Source: Firm-04 sp045596625 (GTDB lineage Bacteria > Bacillota > Clostridia > Oscillospirales > Ruminococcaceae). From it: a stretch of DNA of 64,000 nt. The notes below the pieces were generated by a model that had not been told where the DNA came from, did no database searches, and worked only from the letters and a program-made list of their open reading frames with translations. Position 1 is the first letter of the stretch. Each line of letters begins with the position of its first letter. Below are positions 15,620 through 24,874 of this stretch, piece after piece. A program made the translations under genes and the position numbers. The stretch lies in the NCBI GenBank assembly GCA_045596625.1, contig JAZOCU010000044.1, positions 1-64,000 of the forward strand, written 5' to 3'.

Positions 15620-16955
15620 ACCCAATATCGGCAGAAGGGAACATAGCCTTTATGTTGATGAAGGCCGCATGGAGCCTTTGCAGCTGGGCATTCTGGCAGG
15701 ACTGACGCCCAAGGAGATTGATGTGGTGCTGTATGATGATCGTATGGAAGAGATTCCCTATGATGCGCCCACCGATCTGGTTGCCATAACGGTAGAGACC
15801 TTCACTGCCCGCAGAGCCTATGAGATCAGTGCGGAATTTCGGCGCAGAGGCGTCAAAACGGTTATGGGCGGTATGCATGCCATGCTGATCCCGGAAGAGG
15901 TTGCCGAGCATTGTGATTGTGTGCTGGTAGGCGATGCGGAACCGATCTGGGCACAGATGCTGTCGGATATGCAGAACGGCTGCTTAAAGCCACGCTATGA
16001 TGCAGTGCAGCCGCAATGTCCGCAGATCAATGTGATCCCGCGCAGGGATTTGTTTGAGGGTAAGGGCTATTTGCCGATCACCTTGCTGCAATTTTCCAGA
16101 GGATGCAGTCATCGATGCAGTTTTTGTGCATCTTCGGTTTATTTCAAAGCGCATCATTATTGCCGTCCGGTGGAAGATGTGGTTGCTGAGATCAAAGCGC
16201 AAAAGCGCAAGCTGTTATTTTTTGTGGATGATAACATTGTCTGCAATCGGGAAAAGGCAAAGGAACTGTTCCGTGCACTGATCCCTTTGAAGATCCGTTG
16301 GGTGAGTCAGGGCAGCATTGATATGCTCGGTGACAAGGAACTGATGCAGCTTATGGTCAAAAGCGGATGTCTGGGGTTGGTCATCGGATTTGAATCCATT
16401 TCTCCCGACTGCATTTCCGAGATGAATAAGGGTACGAATAAAAAAGGTGCTTTCGATCAGTATCGCGCTGAGATCGCAGAGCTTCGCAAATGGGGCTTGC
16501 AGACCTGGGCAGCCTTTACTGTGGGCCATGACGGAGATACCGTGGAATCGATTCGTGCAACCTGTGATTTTGCCATCAAGAATCGGTTTACCTTTGCGGC
16601 TTTTAATATCCTGATGCCCTATCCCAATACGCCTTTGTATGAAAAGCTTGCGCAGGAGGGGAGGCTGCTTTATGATGGAAAATGGTGGCTTCATGAAGAA
16701 TATCGGTTTAATTATGCAAGCATTGTGCCGAAGAACATGACGCCGGAAGCGCTGACGGAGATCTCTTTTGATTGCCGCCGCCGATTCAACAGTCTGGGGT
16801 CGATCTGTAAGCGTGCACTGGAGCCGAGAACCAATTTGCGTACCCCCTATCGCTTTATGACATATCTGATCTACAATCCGCTCTTTCGCAAAGAGGTGTT
16901 CAAAAAGCAGGGAATGCGCTTTGGATTGGAAGAATCGAAGAACGAAAAGGAGTAA
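15600..16955 (+). CDS. Cobalamin-binding radical SAM protein 3
   Basis: This 451-residue paralogue has a B12-binding domain with GGMHAM and a radical SAM domain with C169, C173 and C176 in RGCSHRCSFC. Its start lies 20 bases inside the end of gene 2, so translation is probably coupled. FFVDDNIV and IGFESIS blocks are conserved with copies 2 and 5. A GNAT-like gene follows after six bases. The substrate cannot be predicted. Confidence 0.87.
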   Translation: MHLTLIKPNIGRREHSLYVDEGRMEPLQLGILAGLTPKEIDVVLYDDRMEEIPYDAPTDLVAITVETFTARRAYEISAEFRRRGVKTVMGGMHAMLIPEEVAEHCDCVLVGDAEPIWAQMLSDMQNGCLKPRYDAVQPQCPQINVIPRRDLFEGKGYLPITLLQFSRGCSHRCSFCASSVYFKAHHYCRPVEDVVAEIKAQKRKLLFFVDDNIVCNREKAKELFRALIPLKIRWVSQGSIDMLGDKELMQLMVKSGCLGLVIGFESISPDCISEMNKGTNKKGAFDQYRAEIAELRKWGLQTWAAFTVGHDGDTVESIRATCDFAIKNRFTFAAFNILMPYPNTPLYEKLAQEGRLLYDGKWWLHEEYRFNYASIVPKNMTPEALTEISFDCRRRFNSLGSICKRALEPRTNLRTPYRFMTYLIYNPLFRKEVFKKQGMRFGLEESKNEKE

Positions 16956-16961
16956 TGCACC

Positions 16962-17660
16962 ATGCTGAAGGGATTCGTCAAGCCGATCTCTGCATATTCG
17001 GAACAAGAGATTGAAACTATGTACCGATTAATGGCGCAGTTTTATGATCATACGGATCCGAACGTATTCCGACGTGATTTTGCGGATAAGGATTTTTGTC
17101 TTGCCTTGTATCATGAGACAGATGGCTTGGTAGGATTTACGACCCAGAAGGTATTGACGGTCACTGTGGATGACAAGCCGGTGCATGGTATGTTTTCCGG
17201 CGATACCATCATTCATAAGGATCATTGGGGCGATGTGGAGTTGTTTCGGGTATGGGCGCAGTTCTGGTTTGCCTTTGCCGAGCAATATGAGGAATTTTAT
17301 TGGTTTTTGATCTGCAAGGGCTATAAGACCTATCGGATCCTGCCCTTGTTCTGGACAGAGTTTTTTCCGAATTATCGAATGGAAACGACACCATATGCCA
17401 AACGGATCATGGATGCTTACGCAGCTATGCTGTATCCGGAAGCTTATGATCCCGAAAGCGGTGTGATCGTGTATCAGACGCAGAAGGATAAGCTGAAAGA
17501 AGGCGTTGCGGAGATCGGTACACGACAGCTGAAGAATAAAGATGTTGCGTTTTTCTGTGAACGGAATCCCGGACATCTGATCGGCAATGATCTTGTATGT
17601 CTTGCAAAGATCGATAAAGCACTGCTGCGAAAGCATGCGCACGAGCTGTTGTTCCGATGA
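16962..17660 (+). CDS. GNAT-like protein in the radical SAM operon
   Basis: This 232-residue cytoplasmic protein probably has a GNAT-like acyltransferase fold. A beta-hairpin region (LVGFTTQKVLTVTVD) is followed by GMFSGDTIIHKDHWGD, the position where GNATs bind acyl-CoA, then a helix and aromatic-rich strands. The usual R/Q-x-x-G-x-G/A loop is not preserved, so it may bind a different donor or be atypical. It sits between radical SAM gene 3 and the acyl-adenylating gene, overlapping the latter by four bases (ATGA), so it is firmly part of the operon. The family call is tentative. Confidence 0.55.
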   Translation: MLKGFVKPISAYSEQEIETMYRLMAQFYDHTDPNVFRRDFADKDFCLALYHETDGLVGFTTQKVLTVTVDDKPVHGMFSGDTIIHKDHWGDVELFRVWAQFWFAFAEQYEEFYWFLICKGYKTYRILPLFWTEFFPNYRMETTPYAKRIMDAYAAMLYPEAYDPESGVIVYQTQKDKLKEGVAEIGTRQLKNKDVAFFCERNPGHLIGNDLVCLAKIDKALLRKHAHELLFR

Positions 17661-19186
17661 GTCTTGTGTGTGAATGGCTCAACGGCTGCTGCCGTGCATT
17701 GTATCGCAGGGAATACAAACGATTTATGGCAAGCTGTGATGTGCGCGCTGTACAGGAGCGATATCTGCTGACATTGCTGCACAAGCAGGCTGATACGATA
17801 TATGGCAGACAATATGGCTTTGCCGGAATCAAAAGCTATGCGGAGTTTGCAGCGCATGTGCCGCTGACGGTTTATGAGGATTATGAACCATATCTTGATG
17901 CGGCAGCGGAAGGAAAAGACAGGGTTCTGACGGCAGAGCCCATTCAGCTGTTTGAATTGACCAGCGGTTCTTCGGGAGGAAAGAAACGGATTCCTTATAC
18001 CGCCTCACTGAAACGGGAATTTCAATGCGGCATTCGTCCGTGGCTGTATGATATATATACAAGGGTGGATGGACTGTCTGCCGGAAAAAGTTATTGGTCG
18101 ATTACACCTGTGACAGCCGGCAGAAGCTATACTGCATCGGGGATCCCTATCGGCTTTGAGGAGGATGCTGAATATTTCGGCGTTCTGGAGCAGGGGATCA
18201 TGCGGCGCTTATTTGCAGTGGATGGCTCTGTGAAATTTGTATCGGATATGGATTCGTTTTATCTGCAAACAGTAAGACAGCTGCTGCAATGCAAGGAGCT
18301 GACCTTGATCTCTGTGTGGAATCCGACCTTTCTGACCATTCTCTGTGATGTGATCCGGACGCACACGGCAGAGCTTTCCGATATTCTGACGCAAGCGCAG
18401 CTCAGTGCGATTCGCGAAGAACGCTTTGATCTTGTATTTGATAAGCTCAAGCTTATCAGCTGCTGGGCAGATGGCAGCGCGGCAGACCAGATCCATGGAG
18501 TATCGAAACGGTTTCCGGGTGTGCAGATCCAGCCAAAGGGTCTGCTTGCCACGGAATGCTTTGTATCATTTCCGCTGATCGGTGAGGAGGGCAGTCGGCT
18601 AAGCGTCTATTCACATTTCTTTGAATTCCGCAGTCTTGCGGATGACAAGATCGTAACTGCGGAATGTCTGCAGCCGGGCTGTGAATATGAGGTGATCGTC
18701 ACCACGGGAGGCGGATTCTATCGTTATTGTCTGGGTGATGTGATCACAGTGTTGGCAGCAGAGCCGAATCGACCGCCACGGATCCGTTTTTTGCGGCGCA
18801 AAGGGATCTGTTCAGATCTGTACGGAGAAAAGCTTACAGAGGCATTTGTACAGTCGGTTTGTCAGACTCTGGGTATAACGGATCGCTTTTGTCTGTTGGC
18901 ACCGGAAGGGAACCGTTATTGTTTATATACCGATGCGGCAGAGATCAGTGGTGGACAACTGGATGCGGCATTGTGTGAAAGCTATCATTATCAGTATTGT
19001 CGCCAGCTTGGACAGCTTGCCTGTGCCGAAGTGATACCGATCTGCGGACAGCCGCAGGAGGTGTATCTCAGGCGGCTGATGGAAGAGGGCATCCGAATCG
19101 GAGATATCAAGCCTGCCTATCTGACAAGGTACAGCGGATGGAAGCAATACTTTGACAAAAGCATGGAAAGGAACAACCAAATATGA
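17657..19186 (+). CDS. GH3-type (auxin-responsive family) acyl-adenylate/amide synthetase
   Basis: This 509-residue protein belongs to the plant-like GH3 family of the ANL superfamily (not glycosidase family 3). It has the ATP-binding motif TSGSSGGKKRIPYT at about 102-115, then YWSITP and a VTTGGGFYRYCLGD block (about 355-368), the family's second nucleotide-binding motif. In plants, such enzymes activate small acids such as indole-acetate or jasmonate with ATP and join them to amino acids. Here it probably activates a carboxylic acid and couples it to an amine. It overlaps both neighbours by four bases. Bacterial members exist but are thinly characterised. No carrier protein or NRPS gene is nearby. 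Confidence 0.85.
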   Translation: MSLVCEWLNGCCRALYRREYKRFMASCDVRAVQERYLLTLLHKQADTIYGRQYGFAGIKSYAEFAAHVPLTVYEDYEPYLDAAAEGKDRVLTAEPIQLFELTSGSSGGKKRIPYTASLKREFQCGIRPWLYDIYTRVDGLSAGKSYWSITPVTAGRSYTASGIPIGFEEDAEYFGVLEQGIMRRLFAVDGSVKFVSDMDSFYLQTVRQLLQCKELTLISVWNPTFLTILCDVIRTHTAELSDILTQAQLSAIREERFDLVFDKLKLISCWADGSAADQIHGVSKRFPGVQIQPKGLLATECFVSFPLIGEEGSRLSVYSHFFEFRSLADDKIVTAECLQPGCEYEVIVTTGGGFYRYCLGDVITVLAAEPNRPPRIRFLRRKGICSDLYGEKLTEAFVQSVCQTLGITDRFCLLAPEGNRYCLYTDAAEISGGQLDAALCESYHYQYCRQLGQLACAEVIPICGQPQEVYLRRLMEEGIRIGDIKPAYLTRYSGWKQYFDKSMERNNQI

Positions 19187-20517
19187 TAAAAATAGCGTTA
19201 CTTGCTCCTGCCGGTGCAATGCATCGATATTCGGGCAGCTTTGGAAAATCATTGCACTATGCGCCATTAACGCTGACGACACTTGCAGCGCTGGTGCCTG
19301 AGGATGTGGATGCACAGGTCGTGATCTATGATGAAACCGCTGAAAAAATCCCATTGGATATCGATGCGGAGCTGATCGGAATTACCTGCATTACCGGTAC
19401 AGCACCACGCTGTTATGCCTATGCGGACTATTTCCGAAAGAAGGGAAAAACCGTATTTATGGGTGGTGTACATCCATCCATGCTGCCTGAGGAAGCGGCT
19501 CAGCATGCCGATGTCGTATTTACCGGCTTTTCTGAGCAGACCTTTCCGCAGTTTATTTATGATTATATCAAAGGCTGTCATCAGAAATTTTATCATCAGA
19601 ACAGTGATTTTACCATCGCAGGTCGTCCCACGCCTCGTCGGGATCTGCTTCGGTCGAGTCGTTATATCACCACCAAAACTGTTGAGGCGATCCGCGGATG
19701 CTGTCATACCTGCAGCTTCTGTGCCTATCCAGCGGCATTCGGCAGATGTGTCTACAAACGTCCTGTCAAGGAAGTGGTGGCAGAAATCGAAGCGCTGCAT
19801 ACCAAGCATGTCACCTTTCCGGATGTGAATCTCATTACCGACCGAGCCTATGCGATCGAGCTGTTTACCGCTTTGATCCCGCTGAAGATTATGTGGCTGG
19901 GACTTGTAACCTCCTCAGTGGGAATTGATGATGAGCTGATGACGGTGTTCCGTAAAAGCGGCTGCAAGGGATTGCTCATCGGCTTTGAATCCATCACGCA
20001 GGAATCTCAGCAGTATATTCATAAGGGTGTTAACAAGGTAGATAGCTATGTAACCTTGATGGAAAAACTGCATGATAACGGTATTCTGGTGCAGGGCTGC
20101 TTTGCCTTTGGCGGTGATGAGGAGGATGAAAGTGTCTTTGATCGTACTGTGGAAATGATCATCAAAGCAAAGATCGATCTGCCTCGGTTTTCGATTTTAA
20201 CGCCTTTTCCGCAGACAGAGTACTATCGTCAGCTGGAGCGGGAGGGCAGAATCATTGAGCGCAACTGGGCGATGTATGATGTGCAGCACTGTGTATTTAC
20301 ACCAAAGCGTATGACCAAGGAGCAGCTTGAGGCAGGTACCGATCGTGCATGGCGTGCCACCTACTCCACCGGCAATATTATGAAGCGGCTGGCACCCTTT
20401 ACACATAGTCCTTGGCTTTCGCTGCCATTGAATATGGGCTATAAGGGTTATGCGGACAAATGGCACAAATTCACCCGAGAGGTGATGTGTGACAATTCCG
20501 ATATTCCGATTCTGTAA
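19183..20517 (+). CDS. Cobalamin-binding radical SAM protein 4
   Basis: This 444-residue paralogue has GGVHPS in the B12 domain and C173, C177 and C180 in RGCCHTCSFC. It is the most divergent of the five. The FFVDDN block of copies 2 and 3 is replaced by TFPDVNLITD, and the loop after the cluster motif reads AYPAAFGR. It opens with ATGATAAAAATAG, overlapping the synthetase stop by four bases. A different substrate from its siblings is likely. Confidence 0.87.
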   Translation: MIKIALLAPAGAMHRYSGSFGKSLHYAPLTLTTLAALVPEDVDAQVVIYDETAEKIPLDIDAELIGITCITGTAPRCYAYADYFRKKGKTVFMGGVHPSMLPEEAAQHADVVFTGFSEQTFPQFIYDYIKGCHQKFYHQNSDFTIAGRPTPRRDLLRSSRYITTKTVEAIRGCCHTCSFCAYPAAFGRCVYKRPVKEVVAEIEALHTKHVTFPDVNLITDRAYAIELFTALIPLKIMWLGLVTSSVGIDDELMTVFRKSGCKGLLIGFESITQESQQYIHKGVNKVDSYVTLMEKLHDNGILVQGCFAFGGDEEDESVFDRTVEMIIKAKIDLPRFSILTPFPQTEYYRQLEREGRIIERNWAMYDVQHCVFTPKRMTKEQLEAGTDRAWRATYSTGNIMKRLAPFTHSPWLSLPLNMGYKGYADKWHKFTREVMCDNSDIPIL

Positions 20518-20535
20518 ACCAAAGAGGCGGTTTCT

Positions 20536-21867
20536 ATGAAAATTACATGGATCCTTCCGGCGATCGGCAAGAAACCCGGAAAAAAATATATAGGCACATG
20601 GAAGATGGAGCCTTTGACCATTGCTTTGCTGAAAGCGATGACACCTTCCGATATCGAAACTGAGCTGTTTGATGATCGTTTGGAGCTGATCGATTATAAC
20701 ACAAAAACCGATCTGGTTTGCATTACTGTGGAAACCTATACCGCCAAGCGAAGCTACCGGATTGCTGCCAAATTTCGTGCACGTGGAATCCCCGTAGTAA
20801 TGGGCGGATATCATGCAACGCTTTGTCCGGATGAGGCAGCTTTATATTGTGACAGTGTGATCATCGGCAATGCAGAAACGGTCTGGGCTGCGATGCTGCA
20901 GGATGCACGGAATCACACACTGCAAAAGCGATATCAGGGTGGTGTCGGTGCCTATGATGTGCAGCCGGATAAAAGCATTTTTACCGGCAAGAAGTATCTT
21001 CCGGTATCCTTGGTGGAAACGGGCAGAGGCTGTTGCCACAGCTGTGAATTCTGTTCGATTTCGAAGTTCTATTGCAGCAAATATCATTGCCGGGATCATC
21101 GCTTGATCGTGGATGACATAAAAAAATCCGCGCATCGCTATACGTTCCTTGTGGATGACAATCTGGTGGCAGACCGCCGTAATGCCATGCAGCTGTTTGA
21201 GGATATCAAGCCGCTGGGTATCAAATGGGCAGGGCAGGGAACACTCTCTATGGCAAAGGATGAAGCTTTGCTCAAGGCGATGAAGCAAAGCGGCTGCGAG
21301 ATCATTTTGATCGGTTTTGAGAGCCTGAACAAGGAAAATCTCAGACAGATGAACAAATCCTTCAATTATGCCATCGGTGAACGGGATGAGCTGGTCAAGC
21401 GCATCCATGATGCAGGCATCGGGATCTATGCAACCTTTGTATTCGGCTATGATCAGGATGATGAAAGCACAGTGCAGGATGCGTTGGAATTTGCAAAAAA
21501 GCATAAGTTTTATACCGCAGCTTTCAATCATCTTCTGCCGTTCCCCAATACGGCATTATATGATCGCTTACAGGCAGAGCAGCGACTGATCTATGATAAA
21601 TGGTGGCTTGCAGAGGACTATCATTACGGTGAGCTTGCATTTCATCCGAAGCTGCTTTCGGCGGAGCGTATGAGTACGCTTTGCCGAGATGCAAGAAAAG
21701 AGTTTTCTTCTGCCAAAACCGTGCTGAGTCGAGGTTTTGCTTCATTGGGCAGAACCAGTCCCTTGCTATGGGGCTTGTTCTGGGGCATGAATCTGCGGCT
21801 GGGCGAGGAAGTCGATCAGAAAATGCACGTGCCGATTGGAGAGAACCTTGATGAACTTCCAAAATGA
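20536..21867 (+). CDS. Cobalamin-binding radical SAM protein 5
   Basis: This 443-residue paralogue has GGYHAT in the B12 domain and C166, C170 and C173 in RGCCHSCEFC. It carries FLVDDNLV and IGFESLN like copies 2 and 3, and AAFNHLLPFPNT near the end of the barrel. The ribosome site is AAAGAGG in the 18-base gap after gene 4. The C-terminal tail is slightly acidic, unlike the basic tails of copies 1 to 3. Confidence 0.87.
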   Translation: MKITWILPAIGKKPGKKYIGTWKMEPLTIALLKAMTPSDIETELFDDRLELIDYNTKTDLVCITVETYTAKRSYRIAAKFRARGIPVVMGGYHATLCPDEAALYCDSVIIGNAETVWAAMLQDARNHTLQKRYQGGVGAYDVQPDKSIFTGKKYLPVSLVETGRGCCHSCEFCSISKFYCSKYHCRDHRLIVDDIKKSAHRYTFLVDDNLVADRRNAMQLFEDIKPLGIKWAGQGTLSMAKDEALLKAMKQSGCEIILIGFESLNKENLRQMNKSFNYAIGERDELVKRIHDAGIGIYATFVFGYDQDDESTVQDALEFAKKHKFYTAAFNHLLPFPNTALYDRLQAEQRLIYDKWWLAEDYHYGELAFHPKLLSAERMSTLCRDARKEFSSAKTVLSRGFASLGRTSPLLWGLFWGMNLRLGEEVDQKMHVPIGENLDELPK

Positions 21868-22888
21868 TCGTTATACGCTGCGGTTTGCCGAGCCATCCGA
21901 TGATGCAGGCATTCGTGCGATTTTTGAGAGCGGCAGCTTTCGTGGCGGTATCAGTGTACAATATCTTCGCAATCCTTCGCCCTATGCCTCCTTTTGTGCC
22001 GATGGAGAGCGTAATCATATTATGGTGGTGATCGACAACAGCAATGGTGCAACGGCCGCTGTGGGAGGCGCTGTGGTGCGCACAGAATATGTGAATGGCA
22101 AAGCAGAGCTGTGTGCCTATCTTACGGGACTAAAGATCCATTATGATTACCGCAAGCGGATCGGCTTTATTGCAAAGGCATATCAGTTTTTGCGGGAGCA
22201 TATTGCGGATTGTGCCTATTGTTATACCACCATTCTGGATGAGAATACCGAAGCCATTGCGCTGCTGGAAAAACCGCATCGGAATATGCCGGAATATCGG
22301 TATTTGGGGCACTATACGACCTATTGCTTTCATGGTGGGAAGCAAAAGCTTTCTTTGGAGATCAATCAAACAGAAGGCTTTTCTTCGCTGCTGCAATCAC
22401 ATTTTGCAAAGCAAAGCTTCACTCCGGTGGCATTTGACTGCAGGGGCTATGGAGATACAGCCTTTTTCTGTCTCAGAGAGCAGGGAGAGATCATTGCCTG
22501 TTGTTTTGTCTGCGATCAGCAAGCCTATAAGCAATACAAGCTTTGCGGTTATGGCGGGATCTATCGTGTGCTGTCAAAATTGCCGACGCAGCTGTTGGGA
22601 TATCCGGCATTTCCAAAGGCAGGCAGCTTGATCCGCTATGGTGTTGTCTCATATTTATACGTCCGTGATAATGACAAGAAGCTGTGTTCGGATTTTCTGA
22701 GAACGGTTGCGGCAAACACCGATTTTGCATTGCTGCTTTGGGGTGGATTCGAAAACAATCCGTTATGCAGTGCGCTTGACAGCATGAAAACTGTACATTA
22801 TGGCAGCCGTCTGTATTCGGTCGTGTGGGGAGATTCCGACCAACCGATGCCGGACGGGGTGTTGGGCGTTGAGGCGGCTCTGCTTTGA
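21851..22888 (+). CDS. GNAT-like protein, second copy in the radical SAM operon
   Basis: The 345-residue product has an N-terminal GNAT-like half: YTLRFAEPSDDAGIRAIFES at the start, then LTGLKIHYDYRKRIGFIAKAY where GNATs carry the CoA loop. A less clear second half follows that may be another degenerate GNAT fold. The start at 21851 is chosen because GGAGAG lies just upstream, inside the end of radical SAM gene 5 (17-base overlap). It differs in sequence from the first GNAT-like gene of the operon. An acyl- or aminoacyl-transfer role on the pathway product is an inference. Confidence 0.55.
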   Translation: MNFQNDRYTLRFAEPSDDAGIRAIFESGSFRGGISVQYLRNPSPYASFCADGERNHIMVVIDNSNGATAAVGGAVVRTEYVNGKAELCAYLTGLKIHYDYRKRIGFIAKAYQFLREHIADCAYCYTTILDENTEAIALLEKPHRNMPEYRYLGHYTTYCFHGGKQKLSLEINQTEGFSSLLQSHFAKQSFTPVAFDCRGYGDTAFFCLREQGEIIACCFVCDQQAYKQYKLCGYGGIYRVLSKLPTQLLGYPAFPKAGSLIRYGVVSYLYVRDNDKKLCSDFLRTVAANTDFALLLWGGFENNPLCSALDSMKTVHYGSRLYSVVWGDSDQPMPDGVLGVEAALL

Positions 22889-22910
22889 AAGGAAACAGGA
22901 AGGAGTAAGT

Positions 22911-24833
22911 ATGAAGATCAAAGCAATACTGGCATTGCTTACTGCAATGCTGCTGCTATGTAGCTGTACCAAGGCATCCAATTCGGATACTTTGGGGTCG
23001 GGTATAGATTCCTCAGCAATCGAAAGCAGTACCGTACTGCAAGAGCATTCCTCACAATCACAGGATTCCCTGCAATCGGAAACCGATCCGCTGAAACGGT
23101 ATGAGGGGATGTCTGCGGCGGAGATCACTGCTACTCTGACATTGGAGGAAAAAGCACATCAGATGCAGATCCCTGCGATTTATCATCAGGAATATTATAA
23201 GATGACAAATCATAATTATGGCGCTGTGCTGTCTACAGATGGTCTAGTGCGGCAAACTCCCGCAGATTGGTGTGAGATTATTGATAAGTATCAGCAAGCA
23301 GCCTTACGTGCATCTTCCCCGATTCCCTTTGTCTATGGACAGGATTCGGTACATGGCGTAAATTATTCATTGGATACGGTGATTTTTCCGCACAATATCA
23401 ATATTGGTGCCGCCAATGATCCGGAACTGACCTATCAGATGGGGCTTGCGGTTGCCGATGAAATGAAAATGACCAAGATGATCTGGAACTATGCGCCCTG
23501 TGTGGCAGTTGCATCGGATCCTCGCTGGGGCAGAACCTATGAGAGCTATTCTTCGGATGCCGGTATCGTCAAAAATCTTGCGGCACAGTTTACCAAAGGA
23601 CAGCTGGATGGCGGCGTGATCGCCTGTACCAAGCATTTTATCGGTGATGGCAGTGTAGAGTTTGGTACAGGAGAAGCCAGTGATGGTACCGATCGGCTGA
23701 TCGATCGGGGCAATGCTACCTTGACAGATGATCAGATCGCAGAACAGCTTGCCATTTATCAGGCACAGATCGATTTGGGTGTGCAAAGCATTATGCTCAG
23801 TCACAGTGCACTCAACGGTATCAAAATGCACGAGAATCGGCATTATATTCTGGATGTGCTGCGGGGCGATTTAGGATTTGAGGGCGTTGTGGTCAGTGAT
23901 TGGGAATCGATTCAGAATATTGAGGGAGCCGATACCCTGAAGGAACAGATCATTATTGCCATCAATGCCGGTATTGACTGGCTGATGGAACCCAATGATT
24001 TCAAGCTGGTCGTAAAGTATATCGTTGAGGCTGTGGAGGAGGGTAGGATCTCGGAAGCACGTATCGATGAAGCAGTGACTCGTATCATACAGCTCAAGCT
24101 GGATGCCGGTCTGTTTGCAGATCCCTATCTAGAGCAGCTTACCACAACGCAATCCGAAGCAGGTTCTGCTGCCTATCGGGATCTGGCAAGGCAGCTTGTG
24201 GAAAAGAGTCTGGTACTGATCAAAAATGAACAGGAAACGCTTCCGCTGCAGCGTGGCGCAACGGTGTTGGTTCTTGGCCCAGCGGCCAATGATACCGGTG
24301 TACAGTGCGGCGGCTGGACCAGACAATGGAATGGCATGACCGATCAGCAGAACAACGGAAAAAAGCTGATCGAAAACGGTACGACCATTCTGGAAGGCTT
24401 GCAGGCCGTTGCGGAAGAATATGAACTGACCATTGTAACCGATGCAAAACAAGCTGAGAATGCGGATGTTATATTGCTCTGTGTGGGCGAACAGCCCTAT
24501 GCGGAGTGGAACGGAGATACCGCTGATCTTTCCCTGACAGGAGCGCTGGGGCTTCCTGGCAATGAGGAAGCGATAGCGACTGCTGATGCACTGGATCTTC
24601 CAACTGTTGCCTTGATCGTTGCCGGCAGAAATGTTATCATCGAGGAATATGTGGATCAATGGGACAGTATCGTTATGTGTGGTCTGTTTGGCAGCGAGGG
24701 TGATGGTGTTGCCAATGTGCTGACCGGTAAAAGTCGTTTTCAAGGTACACTTTCTATGCCGTGGTATACTTCAATCGAGCAGCTGGAAGAAAACCGTCCG
24801 TGGCTGGAAGTGGGCTTTGGATTGAAAAATTGA
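22911..24833 (+). CDS. Glycoside hydrolase family 3 lipoprotein (beta-glucosidase-like)
   Basis: This 640-residue exported lipoprotein has its signal peptide ending in lipobox LCSC and then a Ser-rich linker (about 20-58). The GH3 TIM barrel runs from about 60 to 410, with KHFIGDG and the nucleophile D330 in VVVSDWES. The C-terminal alpha/beta domain (about 430-640) starts SLVLIKNEQETLPL. It has normal GH3 order and no fibronectin domain, unlike the permuted enzyme at 7 kb. It follows the second GNAT-like gene by 22 bases with AGGAAGGAG as ribosome site and no promoter or terminator between, so it belongs to the operon. It may trim a glycoside outside the cell. Confidence 0.9.
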   Translation: MKIKAILALLTAMLLLCSCTKASNSDTLGSGIDSSAIESSTVLQEHSSQSQDSLQSETDPLKRYEGMSAAEITATLTLEEKAHQMQIPAIYHQEYYKMTNHNYGAVLSTDGLVRQTPADWCEIIDKYQQAALRASSPIPFVYGQDSVHGVNYSLDTVIFPHNINIGAANDPELTYQMGLAVADEMKMTKMIWNYAPCVAVASDPRWGRTYESYSSDAGIVKNLAAQFTKGQLDGGVIACTKHFIGDGSVEFGTGEASDGTDRLIDRGNATLTDDQIAEQLAIYQAQIDLGVQSIMLSHSALNGIKMHENRHYILDVLRGDLGFEGVVVSDWESIQNIEGADTLKEQIIIAINAGIDWLMEPNDFKLVVKYIVEAVEEGRISEARIDEAVTRIIQLKLDAGLFADPYLEQLTTTQSEAGSAAYRDLARQLVEKSLVLIKNEQETLPLQRGATVLVLGPAANDTGVQCGGWTRQWNGMTDQQNNGKKLIENGTTILEGLQAVAEEYELTIVTDAKQAENADVILLCVGEQPYAEWNGDTADLSLTGALGLPGNEEAIATADALDLPTVALIVAGRNVIIEEYVDQWDSIVMCGLFGSEGDGVANVLTGKSRFQGTLSMPWYTSIEQLEENRPWLEVGFGLKN

Positions 24834-24874
24834 TGGGTGCAATGCTGCACTCTCATCTGAAACGGAGGTTCATT

